64,000 nucleotides of DNA. Origin: Lepas anatifera. Taxonomy: Eukaryota; Arthropoda; Thecostraca; Lepadidae. Position numbers and translations under genes: made by a program. Position 1 is the first letter of the stretch. Each line of letters starts with the position of its first letter. The notes beneath the pieces are model-generated. The model did no database searches. It was not told where the DNA came from and worked only from the letters and a program-made list of their open reading frames with translations. Positions 44,440 through 55,290 of the stretch are shown piece by piece. The stretch is taken from positions 2,551,001 through 2,615,000 of the forward strand of contig JAOTON010001526.1 of assembly GCA_034440635.1 (NCBI GenBank), given 5' to 3'.

Positions 44440-47100
44440 AAAAACGAAAAATGATAAAAAGCAACGGGGCGAAGTGAATGATTATTTATGATAACTTTTA
44501 AAAATATATTTGGAAAAAACCACCCACACAGCGGAACGGAAGTAAAGAGGTTTTCTGTGAGACCGGAGAGAAGAATCCATGTGGTTTCATCTAAAAGTTG
44601 GGGCATTCCAGGACAAAACGACGAAAAATATTTCAATTTAAGACCACCATGTCTAGAAAAATCTGAAACTTTGTCTCCGGGGTATTTTTGGGCCAGAAAC
44701 ACGCCTTTGAGAATTTTAGCTCCCTCCGACCACCGGTGCCCGAGTTATAGCCCGAGGAATTTTCGGGAGGTCACCTTGTAGACTCATATTTGATGCTTCA
44801 TAACTCCAAAACGCATTGCTTGACTAATAAGTGTTGTGTTTCATTGAACTGGTCTTGAACCATAAATGATTTTGAAAAAGAAAATTTAAAAATTTTAGAA
44901 ATTTTGACTTAATTCGTTTGACTTTTTCTCATATGACCTAGCTTGCAGACTTGTTGATGACTCAAATATTTTTAGTCGACTCAACTCCGACTCACAGCTT
45001 AAAGGCTGACTCTGATTCTGACTCGACTCGCTGTGTTGAAAATGGTGAGCCGACTCGACTCAATTGCGATATTAACGGCGTCTCTCGGAAATGTATGGAA
45101 ATACTGGACATCTGCGGGTCTCATCACGGAGCTTCTCCCTTAACTTAATCTTGGGGGCTTGCTTTACCTCTACTTTTCTGTCTGGTAATACTTCTTCGTT
45201 CTACACACCCTCTTTTTCATAATTCGAGCTCCGTGATGCAAGTAGCCAAAGGTGTATTAGTCTCTGAGTATGATGAGCTGTGCTTTGCGCGTTCCCGCTG
45301 CTGTCCTGAATGCCCGCCTCAGCGGCAGAGGAAGGGCCAACATCATAGTGGGACGATGTGATTATCAAATACTTAAGATGAAATGATCGATGTTATTGCA
45401 AATACACTGCCCTCTGGGCGTGATGCCCAGTGGGAAAATCGAAAAAACTCAAATCCAGAAGTGAGTCAACTCAACTCTGACTCCAAATAAACATTGAGTC
45501 AGAGTCGACTCCGACTCAGAATGGTGGACAAGTATGTACATAAAAATACACATTTCCTTTCATAGTACACACATTCCAGTACATTTAATCATGGAATGAA
45601 CTATTAATAACTGCACATTTCTTTCCATAAAATGTCACTTGCAATGCATTACTTCATGACATAAATTGTGTCTGCATACAAATGAAGAAAGGTGCTAAAT
45701 GCGAAAATGTGAGTGAATTGAAGGGCCTGAGGGCTTTTCATTTTGATGGTATGTCCTTCATGACTAGTCAAAATTGAGGCAATGAGCGACGTTACAAACA
45801 CCAAGAACAGGGCTCAATGTTTGAAAATTTGACATTTTGAGTGGCAATTCCTGCCCCAGTGCATTCTGAATAATCCTGTGACAAATTAAGCTTCGAAAAA
45901 ATACTACACCGAGTCGACCCGACGACTGCAACACCTCAACCAAAAACAAAACAAACAATGAACGATCGCGTCATCCTCCCTAAAAAGCTGTAATGAATGC
46001 TGCAGATGGCGCACTAAAGACATTACGCGAACCTAACCTCCATGACACAAAATATGAAGATAAATAGCACTTCCAAAAACAAAGAAAACCATCCTGCCCT
46101 CAGGCTACAGTCAGGCTACAAAATAAAAAAGCTAATATATTATGTCGCACAGTGATGGTTTGGTGACAGGGGTGGCGCGCATGCGGTGCGGCTGCAGTGG
46201 TATGTTGTGCAGTGGGCGGGAAGTGGTAAATAGGTAAATAATCATCAGTATGATTTAGGCCTTGGTCCAGGCCCTCTTGCAAAAGTCCGAGAGCTTTTGC
46301 TGCCAGACATTTTTTTCAGAAAATACCTATTGGCCTTGAAAAATACCTCGGATAAATGACCTACAAAAATGTAACGAATGCGCAAGCATCGCCTTGTTCT
46401 TGGTAATGACAATTATGACTCACGTGTTTCAATCCTCGTCTTGGGAAATTTTTGGCAAAGCACCTGGCACCAAAAGCTCTCGGATTCTCGCAAGAGGGCC
46501 TGGACCATCCCCTTAAAGAGCGGTGGTTTGTGAGAGACTTGATGTGTAGGGAATGCCAGGGATATGATTAAGTCTTACTTTTCGTATACAGAGGACAGTA
46601 TCTACAGTGCTGTGTCGTCAGTGTTGATATTATATACCAGGTGATGTCCTCAAACCATGACCAATCAAGAAAGTACCTTGAAAAAAACAGCTAATTGAGG
46701 CTTTCAGTTTCCGTTTTGACCCATTTCAAGGCTTGTGTCTGAGTCGACTCAACTCCTGACTCACAGCTCAGAGGCTGACTCCGATTCTGACTCGACTCAA
46801 CTGGTCGAGCACTTGAGTCGACTCAGACTCGACCCAAATATGGAAGTGAGTCGACTCAACTCTGACTCAAGTGATTTAGGTCGACTCTGAGTGTCGACTC
46901 AGAGTCGACTCCGACTCTGAGTCGCGACTCAACAAGTCCGCTAGCTTGACCCTTTCGCAGTTGAAATTGACCTTTTAGACACCACAACAATTTTGCTTCA
47001 TAAATTATCTTTCGATAAAAAATGAAAAAATGCGTTCTTTCTAAAAAAATACCAAATTCTTAGCACCTAAGGTAGACATGCAGACGGTTTTTGACCACTG
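44440..47100 (+). repeat. Repeat G, copy G1, split by hAT element F2
   Basis: G1 covers about 44440-44945 and 46949-47100. It aligns with the inverted copy at 53300-53830: shared words include TCCGGGGTATTTTTGG, GAATTTTCGGGAGGTCACCTTG, and TTAGCACCTAAGGTAG. The G2 copy reads through the F2 insertion site. Coding capacity is not evident; terminal repeats not defined. Confidence 0.65.
44946..46940 (+). mobile_element. hAT-type element F2 with GACTC-rich ends (1995 bp)
   Basis: Ends CAGACTTGTTGA and TCAACAAGTCCG are inverted repeats flanked by a perfect 8-bp duplication CTAGCTTG (44938-44945, 46941-46948). Subterminal zones near 44972-45070, 45465-45525 and 46736-46932 are packed with GACTC/GAGTC words, as in F1. 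The homologous G2 copy contains the unoccupied site. No transposase frame. Confidence 0.9.
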
Positions 47101-47224
47101 CAGTAGTACAGTCTTATGTTTGACACCGGAAACAAAGCGATTGCTTTTGGAATCGGTTGCTTGCAATGATATTGCATTGTCTTTACGAAATTTTCGTCGT
47201 GTAACTGTCAGAGTTTATGAGAAT

Positions 47225-47471
47225 TAACACGCGCCCACACGAGGGGCGGGCAACCAGCCTCCCCAGGTTTCCACAGGCAGTAGAAAAACACCATCGCGCA
47301 GGGCCGCCGCACTTCATATACCTCTAACCCGACATTTTTGCAACTTCTGGCAAAATAATTTAGGTAAACTGGCATATGGAAGGTACCGTAAATACCGTAG
47401 GTCAGCTGGCAACTGACTGGTGAGAGGATGAGAGGGTAGGCGGCCGTCCTTATGCTTTGAGGGACGTTCAA
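47225..47471 (+). mobile_element. Single end of a further TTAA-type element
   Basis: TTAACACGCGCCCACACGAGGGG at 47225 has the same start as families C and D. A G-rich/C-rich stem (ggggcgggcaaccagcctcccc) and a tail with CGCAGGGCCGCCGC follow. The opposite end is not clear; TTAATTAACCC occurs near 47481. Confidence 0.4.
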
Positions 47472-47481
47472 CTTTGATTCC

Positions 47482-50400
47482 TTAATTAACCCTTCATCGT
47501 GAGAGTTGCTCGTTTGGGTAGTGGGGTCGGGGTCTCCGTGAAAATCCCTCGATGACTCTAGTGAGACTCCGACTCCTAAAACTGACCTGGCAACAACTTG
47601 GACAAGATTTATAATAAAGAAAGATAGCAGCCATTAAAAGTGATAGAAAAATATCCATTGTCTCAAGGGAGACGAGGGCAAAGGTGCTTTTATTAATGGG
47701 CTATTTAGCCTTGCACACTTAAACGAAAATTTACAAAGATGTCGCAAATTTATCAATAATTGAAATAAGTATAACTTATCGTATAAGCACCACTAACTCA
47801 CACAATTACGTCGTTCCCGGAGATGGAAAAATAGTATCGATACAAGGTGACCTAGTGCAGCACAGCATACGTTTGAGAGGATTCGTACAATGTTAACAAA
47901 ATGTGTCTAAAATACTTTCATTCCAAGGGGTAATTTGATCTTCTCATATGTGCGAAAATGTTGTTCTGAAATCATAACGCATTCGACCTGGTCACATGAA
48001 CAGGTTGCCTCACATTATATTTTTAAGAAAGGTGATCATCTCATAGCCGACACGGGTCCCAGTTCAAACGCCACTTCAAAAGGCTTTTGATAAGTGTTTT
48101 TTAATGATTGGGGTGGGCAAATTTGCTCGCGTCTGGGTATCGATTTGTATCTACCTACGAGATTGCGTAGCTAGGCAGAGATCATATAGGGACCTAATTA
48201 TTGCAATATAATTTTCTTCCTCAGAAGGGCTGGGGGAAACAAAAAGCAACAAGATGTTGGCTATTGCTGCTACATGGTGAGGTTATTTTGTGCGACTTAC
48301 ATGATAATTCATTGAAGAGTTGATTGGGAAATTCTAGTGCTACAAATCAGTTGATGCCGTATCGTTAAGTGCTACATAACTCCGCGTAGGCTCAGTATTG
48401 AAAGGCCAACAATTCTGATCCCACGTGATTAATGTATACATTTACATGGCGTGCATTTGAACCTGGTCGATTCGACAATCATTTCATTTGTACTATGGAA
48501 GCAAAGAGTGTCTTTAATGACATACCACGGAAAGCATTTGGAGCTAGTTTGATGAACGCAATTCTCATGGTTTGAGCATGAATGAATTCCCCGTTCAGCA
48601 GCCGTAATGGTGAGGGCCATGTTCTGGTTTCGCCATACCGTTGCGCCACAAAACGTGACGTGTTTCAAGCGCAAGGTCGCCTCTGAAAACAGTATCCATA
48701 AGCTGACGAACGAGTCGAACCGTGAAAGCTTCTGATGGTTTCACATGGTTCACGGTTTCACCTCCATAGACTGATTCCAGGACTGGTCATGATCGCGGGA
48801 GCAGATATGTCCGCAGTGTTGGTGTCGATGAATCGAGGACTTCCGACACCACCAAGGTCATCACATGGCCATCGCACGGCTGATGACGTAGAACGTCGGC
48901 TCATGAGTACGACGGTGAGCTCAGGTATGGTAAGGTGGAATGAGATGTGTTAAGGGAAAACGAAATGAATCCTGATGAATTTCGGAGACTAATCTCCACG
49001 TGGGAAATTCATTAGGAGGTGCAAGTAAGACCAAAAATCAGACCATATCTGTGAGCAGATCTCCAAAAATCGCCAAGAGTATTTTATGATCTAGTGTGAC
49101 ACAGTGGTGATATTAGAGATGTGGATATTAGAAATAACACATTAAACACGTGTCGCCCGAATCCATGTTGGAAGGATAGCTAACGCTAATTGATGTTTAT
49201 ATTTCAGAGATTCACAACTTTGGCAAAGCATGACCGAAATATGACGTGAATATGTGCCTTCGGATAGAGCCATTTCGGGCCTAGTTTGATCAACTTGAGA
49301 TTAGTAATACTTCAGGAATGAGCGTAAAAATGTGTTTGCATTGTTGACATAGGAGAAATGTCTCGAGATCTGTTCACAGTCGAGAGAGAAATTGATTGTA
49401 GTTGGAACGGGATCGATTTGTTCCATCCAAAGTAACGAGTTACATTTATTGCAGGTATCTGGTTGAATTGGAGTCATGCAATCACCTTTCCTCGAATTAT
49501 CTTGTAAATTGGAAAGGACAATGGCTTTCCAGGAGAACTGGCTGAGACTGGGTCTATCGTAGGTGATAGTCCTTTTTTCTTCAAACAACTTTGTGATTAT
49601 TTTCCCCAAGAAATGATACAGTAAAAGAGGTACATGAACCTCTATCATGGGTTTCTAAAATCATGGGGTATCCTTGCAATCCAGTAAAGAGTATCCTTAT
49701 TTACGGTATCGGGAATACTTTTAGACATCTGAATGCTCTTTAAGTAACATGTTGAGTTAGATACGGCTGAATATCTACAGCTCGAACTGGATTGGCGTAA
49801 ATAATTAGAACGTTTTGTCTGATTGGCAGGGAACTATTATCCAGCTACAGAGACATGGACACTAAGCCAGGGCCTGAGGACATTTGGCTTATCGTCTGCG
49901 CTAACAGATCATATGTGGCCATTTGGGTCAGATCATCAATTTTGAAGTCAAAATATTCCAAAGCCAGATGCTGATCAGTACGAAAGGGTCGGAATAACTA
50001 ATCGATACCGTGGACTTTATAAATGAGCTATGTGCTAGCATGCACGCGATGCCCATACTGTACGTTGTGCTAGTGCAAATGGAAATTACATCTCGCGCTG
50101 GAGTTACTTCATGGTAAATAGCCGATGTTTACTTTCTTGGTTCGGTGAAACGGAGAGAGACCGGCTCGGCGATGGAGAGTTCTCTTTTCCCAAAGGTCAC
50201 AAAGCCAGGTTGGTATGAAATCACTGTGAGAATGCACTGTTGTGTGGGTTCCTTCTACTGGTACTGGCGAGTCGCGACGCTCGCTCACGCAGCGTTTGCT
50301 GACTACAAAATTGCCGGACTTTTTAGAAGTCAACTCTGCACTATGCATTGAGTCTCACTGGTTTAAGGAAACTCCCACAGCACTGTCTTCTTAGTGAATC

Positions 50401-50939
50401 GGTCTGCATGATAGTGCAATTCAAGGTGGTTCTAAGCTGTCTTGATGCGGATAGCTGTAACAGCAATCCTCACACGTACTGTCGATTCGCATTAACGCCT
50501 ATAAACAGTCCAGTTGCTCTCGGTTATTCCGATGTCGCGGAAGTATCTTTGTAGATCAGGCAATGGAATTTAATTGACTCCGATGGGTGGTGGCTAAAAC
50601 TAGCTTGAACATATTATGATGCGTTGAGTGTCCCCAAGTGCCAATATTTGGCTGTGCTCTGTCGAAATGTCCAGTTGGATGCATAATGATTATTTCATTT
50701 CGACTAATGTTGCCTATGGACACGTGCTAACGTTTTATTCTTTATGCCACAATCTAGCGAATGTTAAAAGAGTTTCCGATATTTTGTTCGGGTCTGTCCT
50801 CGACCATCCTTCGATTAGTTTTAATTAATGAAAGTTAAAGCAGGTGACTGCGTAGTGTTTCAAGGTGATTGGAGCGACTCTATTTCAAAGGTGATACGTA
50901 AATTTCAACGTTAATGACGTATACTTTCGACGAGTTGCG
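47482..50939. other. Intronic sequence, no gene or element recognised
   Basis: About 3.4 kb of unique-looking AT-rich sequence. The longest frame (49301-49648, minus, 115 codons with CNKCNSLLW) matches no family I know and is probably chance. Confidence 0.4.
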
Positions 50940-51640
50940 GGTCTGATTCAAGGCTTACTTGTACAAATGTTTTCCCGACGCACGGATCATTCCTGACCAA
51001 TGTGATGCAGAGCTTATACGTGTTCGGTGTCGGCAGGAGCCTTCACCGGACAGGCGATGCTGGGCCAACGTTCCGACAGCTGACGGCAGCCGAACCAGCT
51101 CAGCAGATGGGCAGGTGACCCATCTACAGTCCTGCCTCGGATGCCGACCAAGGCTTGGACTGGGGTTACGCCATCCCTCATCTTGGGCAATCAGAGACCT
51201 CAGTCCCAGGGCCGCCGACCGTGATTGGCGCAGTGGCGTCAACGTCTTACTAGTGGCTGCATGACCAGGCGCCGAGAATTCCAACGCCTCCAGCGGCTCA
51301 GAGGTCGAGACTGATGACACCGAGGTCACTGACGGAGGGGCCGCACTACGACCACGCCGGTACCGGTCAGCAAAGGAGGCGCCTACCGTGTTCATAACGA
51401 GCCGGCGGCAGGAGGCGACGACGGCCCACTCCCACGGAGCCGGTGCCGGAGGCGACACAATCGGGGCGAGAAAGAGGACCCGGGAGACGGAGACACAAAC
51501 GAAAGGGCAAATTAACCAGGAGACAGATACGGCACCAGGAGACAAACCATTGCGCCGGGAGACGATGAGTGACAGCAGCAGCGGACCGGGGAGCAGAGAA
51601 CGAAGTCATAACTCTAGCAAAGAGCTAAAGACCTAACCCG
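50940..51640 (+). pseudogene. GC-rich segment, possible Gypsy-type pol tail
   Basis: GC content rises sharply. From about 51265 to a stop at 51636 a plus-strand frame reads an acidic/serine-rich part (SSGSEVETDDTEVTDGG), then RPRRYRSAKEAPTVF and a basic end. Such acidic-then-basic tails follow the integrase in some Gypsy elements, and an LTR-like block follows at 51698. No integrase motif is seen, so a host exon is also possible. Confidence 0.3.
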
Positions 51641-51697
51641 CTACACCCAATACCCCCCAACCAGGGAATCGTTCGCCATCATGATTCGTTGGAGGAG

Positions 51698-52038
51698 TGT
51701 GGAGATATTTTGGACGGCGGTCGGGAGCCGCAGCAGCTAACTCCGTCGTCCTGGATTATGTTGGGCGGCGGAGGCGGCCGCGATGGAGCGACCTTCGTCA
51801 CAGCCCGCCGTCCTAGATCCCAAGGTTGTAACCCCGCTATCAACTGGTTACATCCTCAAGCGTCTGGTATAAAAGCGAGTCCCGGTCCGTGGAGGAGAGG
51901 GTGAACATCTGTGACGCGCCGCCACTCTACTCGCCTGCTCGCCATGTAAGTCCACTGGTACTGCAGCCGGCCTTCTGCTTGCCGGCTGCGGAGTGAAGAA
52001 AAGAAGTGACGGTTTGGCAACTGTGTAACGGAGTGACA
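51698..52038 (+). mobile_element. LTR-like block (possible solo or 3' LTR)
   Basis: Begins TGTGGAG after a purine-rich GGAGGAG and could end GAGTGACA. It contains a TATA box in a suitable place. Only one copy is present, so LTR identity is not proved. Confidence 0.35.
51868..51874 (+). promoter_or_regulatory. TATA box
   Basis: TATAAAA in a GC-rich context, followed about 30 bases on by GGAGAGGGTGAACATC. Good core-promoter candidate of the LTR-like block or of a host transcript. Confidence 0.4.
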
Positions 52039-52634
52039 CAATCACGGTGCAGGGAACTTTGTATGTCCTTTCTCACAACAAACCTTATCTTTGTTTTATC
52101 TACTTGTTTATGTGATATAAATGTATCGTTAGTTATCGGATCTTTTGTGGTGACGGCCAGCAGAGTTTATGAGCCACGAGCAACACGAGCAATTAAAAGA
52201 ATTTTATTCTCACATTCCTTTTTAGTGATCACGTGAACAGTGATGGAAGTATTATTTACCGCTGGTATTCTATGAAACTTATTAATTTTTCTATAATCGC
52301 ATTGGCGAACAGACTTTGGAGCTGTCTGGCATCATTGGCTATGCTTGATTGTGAAATGCGCAAGAACTAAATCGTGCTGAAAAATGTATGCGTAAGAAAA
52401 ACATGCGTACCTTTGGCATCACGTATTTGATTCTTCACTGGACTTTTAAACCAGCGTGATATGTTGCCAGTTTGGCCGTGCTCTCGATATAGTTGCAGGC
52501 CCACTTGCTGTGAGACGTAGTGAAAACGCTTCATTCACATAACCGAATTTTTTGCTTCGATATAACTTTTGCACTTGAATTAAACCTTTGCATTGCTTTA
52601 AAATCGTGTGCGTGGTGGCAAAATTTGATGAAAA
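52039..52634. other. Intronic sequence, nothing recognised
   Basis: AT-rich, without a supported frame or repeat. Confidence 0.4.
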
Positions 52635-53081
52635 TGGGAATGTGGTACCTTGGTTGAGTTCTGGAATTTATTGTAATTATGGGTACTTTTTGCCGAACAT
52701 CATGTAAGCGTCGATTATTTCTCTGAAAAATATACAATAAGCTCAAAATTTTGATTTTTAAAATGCGCCTCGAGGGAAATAAATAACTATCTCCCTGTGG
52801 GTGATGTCATGATCTGGCAACCACTACCATATTCAATACGCTTCAAGGGCTTCGATTGGCTGATACCGTGACGTCAGAATATGCCGTCACACCAACAGGC
52901 ATGACAACCGCGGTCTGCTACTAAGGGTACATGAGGGGTACATTTCAGGTAGGTTTTAGCTTATTTCTACGGAAATCTCGAGTTCCAGGACAAATGATAT
53001 ATTGAGTATCGGGTTTTCCGACTTGCATTGCCACTTGGCTATTTCAGCTAAAATCACGTTATGAAGGTGCCACATTCCCTT
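52635..53081 (+). mobile_element. Repeat E, copy E2 (about 447 bp, uninterrupted)
   Basis: Aligns with E1 from GGGAATGTGG to AAGGTGCCACATTCCCT. At the D2 target position it reads GCTATTTCAGCTAAAATCAC, close to the joined E1 sequence. Contains GTGACGTCAG. Ends are inverted repeats of about 18 bases. Confidence 0.75.
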
Positions 53082-53299
53082 AAATATTTTTGCATTGTGC
53101 AGCACAGCTCTCCGTCAGGAGATTCTTCAGTAATTTCTCGCGCTTTCATGCTCCAGGCATAAAAAAACACTAAAAAAACACGAGCCATCGCAGTGCTGTG
53201 CTTGGAGCCATCTGATATCACACAGGCTCCGTGGCCTAATTTTTGGTTATCTCTGCTGTTAAGCAAACCATGTAGAATGAACAGTGAACTGGGAGCGAC

Positions 53300-53830
53300 G
53301 GCGCTAAATAGGCCGTTTTAATATCTAAAACCGTCGGCATGCCTACTTTAGGTGCTAAAAATTTGGTATTGATAGCAATAATTTTTTTACTTTTTTATCG
53401 AAAGATCATTTATGAACAACAATTTTTGAGGCGTCTAAAAGGTCAATTTCAACTGCGAAAAGGTCAAGCTAGGTCATATAAGAAAAGGTGAAACGAATTA
53501 AAAGCAAAATTATCAAAATTTTAACATTTTCTTTTTCAAAATAAATTATGGTTCAAGACGAGTTCAACGAAATACAAAACTTCTTAATCAAGCAATGCGT
53601 TTGGAGTTATGAAGCATCAAAGATGAGTCTACAAGGTAACCTCCCGAAAATTCCTCGGGCTATAACTCGGTCACCGTTGGTCGGAGGGGGGCTAAGATTC
53701 TCTGAGGTGTGTTTCTGGCTCAAAAATACCCCGGAGACAAAGTTTCAGATTTGTTCTAGACATGGCGGTGTCAAGCTTTGGTCGACCTTTCCTGGATTCC
53801 CCCAGTTCTTAGAGAAGACAGATAAACTCA
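53300..53830 (-). repeat. Repeat G, copy G2 (inverted relative to G1)
   Basis: Aligns in reverse with G1. It carries AGGTCAAGCTAGGTCATAT at about 53462-53480, the empty form of the F2 insertion site. A more distant relative may lie at 58900-59160 (GGTGACCCCCGAAAAATGCC). Confidence 0.65.
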
Positions 53831-53946
53831 GCTCTAACCTTGATTTCACCTCAGAACAATGTTTCGTAGCTAAGCTAAGACATTTGCATGCTTAAGCACG
53901 CTTTCATCCATCCCTCTGGCTCAAACTAAGATTGAACGTGTATTAC

Positions 53947-54073
53947 CTGTTTGAAAGACGTTCGGGGTGGAGTAAGCAATTAAGTCGCACCTCGCATCCA
54001 ACGCGCAGCTTATGGCGCACTGTAAGCGGGATTCCGATCCGATGACGTCGATGAATCCAGGGAATCCTTCACC
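53947..54073 (-). CDS. PAN/apple-like domain exon of the PAN/lectin gene
   Basis: A 127-bp exon between an acceptor (AAATTTCAG, exon from 54073) and a donor (CAG|GTAATA). It encodes GEGFPGFIDVIGSESRLQCA, ISCALDARCDLIAYSTPN and VFQT plus the first base of a Gly codon. C-x3-C-x5-C followed by LIAY, with a further C-x-L-L in the next exon (NCQLL), fits a PAN_1 domain, a disulphide-bonded extracellular protein- or sugar-binding module. It ends in the phase needed by the lectin exon. Upstream exons, including a signal peptide, are expected but not found. A BEL/Pao element starts only 84 bases upstream. Confidence 0.6.
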
Positions 54074-54157
54074 CTGAAATTTCAAGTTCCGGTTAGCTAC
54101 ATCCAATAGTCCCATCGTAAAACAGACTTATACATGGACAATTTATGAGAACAGCGG

Positions 54158-54720
54158 CGTCGAAACCGCTCATGTTGTGTCTCCTTCACAGATAATGCAA
54201 GAAGGTAATGGAATATAGCATGAATGCCAGAAGAGATTTGTTTGTTAATGCATGTTAGCTGAATGCCAATCAAGGCCTAACGAGCATGGATTTTGCAAGT
54301 TACTGAGTAATGCACCGCCCACTTGCCGGGCATGTGGAAACACTTTGGTGGGTTTCAACTAAAAGCATTGAGTTTGTTACTGCTGCACATAGCTTGTTTG
54401 AGTTGTCTGCTTTGTACATGTTCACGCTATGATTCTTTGCACTGAAGCATGCAGCTTGGTTGTGTGATTATTGCATGTGCGCATGAACGCTTATTTGTCG
54501 TAAAAGTCCATGCTAGTGGTGTAACAGCATGCTCATGTTATTTCAGAAACCACATGAGTACATCTTGCCTAAGGTCAACAACAGCTAGTGCTCTGGTTCC
54601 TTGTGTCCTAAAGCATCTATAGGTCATTGCCCTAGCTTCCTTTATGGCGAGTGGCAAGAATACAGGTTTTCAAGCTGGTACTCTGTGCGTGTTCATGGGT
54701 TCATCCCGGCGGTAGTGACA
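54158..54720 (+). repeat. 5' LTR of the BEL/Pao element
   Basis: Starts CGTCGAAACC (TG mutated to CG at its start) and ends GGTAGTGACA. Matches the 3' LTR with a small number of substitutions and short indels. Confidence 0.9.
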
Positions 54721-54759
54721 GTTTCAAAAAAGTGTTCTAGTTTGGATGGGTTGAAGATC

Positions 54760-55290
54760 ATGGATGCTGACAGGTCTGCTGTTTTGAAGAGTGTTCGAGC
54801 AAGAAAGTTGGGGTCATTGACAAGGTCAAGACGGCTTGCATTCATTCTCATCGACAACAAAGGCAGTAAAACTCAACTTACTGCGCTGATAGGAGAGATA
54901 GACGAAGCCTTTGAGGCTGTTGAGGAGGCTCACTGTGAATTTGTCAATTCCCTAGTAGAGGAAGAAGAAATAAAGCAAGCTCAGAAATACCTTGAGCAGG
55001 TTGAGCAACAGCATGGAGAGGCGATCGAAAGAATCAAGGATCATCTCGCTTCAAGAAGAAACGAAGCACCATCTGTGGCAGCCTCCCTTTCCAAGCACTC
55101 CGAGGCCTCTGGATTGTCTACCAAATCCCGGAAAGCAGACATTGAAGCTAGAATAAAGGAACTGAAGTTGAAACAACTAGAAAGAAAACTGGAACAAGAA
55201 AAAGAAGAGATGGAGCTACAACAGCGGAGCCATCAGTGCTTCCAGAAGCCGACAAGTACTCGTCCTGGAAGAGGTATTGCAGAGTTGTAG
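54760..55290 (+). pseudogene. BEL/Pao gag N-terminal region, truncated
   Basis: Gag forms the particle shell. I take the ATG at 54760 (MDADRSAVLKSVRARKLGSL), 40 bases after the LTR, because upstream codons read LTR sequence. The protein holds a helical region (LTALIGEIDEAFEAVEEAHCEF) and a long charged coiled coil (IEARIKELKLKQLERKLEQE), as in BEL/Pao gag. It breaks off near 55230, where integrase-side sequence begins in another frame, and stops at 55290. The capsid end, zinc knuckle and pol junction are lost. Confidence 0.7.

Larger units (their letters stand above)
43014..53946 (-). other. Intron of the PAN/lectin gene, about 10.9 kb
   Basis: The donor is CAG|GTAATA at 53947/53946 and the acceptor GCAG at 43014. 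Both exons are in matching phase (one base, then two). The intron holds C2, repeats G1 and G2, hAT element F2, an LTR-like block and E2. Intermediate exons between the two cannot be ruled out. Confidence 0.55.

Noticed and set aside
49301..49648. 115-codon minus-strand frame
   Set aside because: No recognisable domain and no splice or promoter context; likely chance in AT-rich intron.
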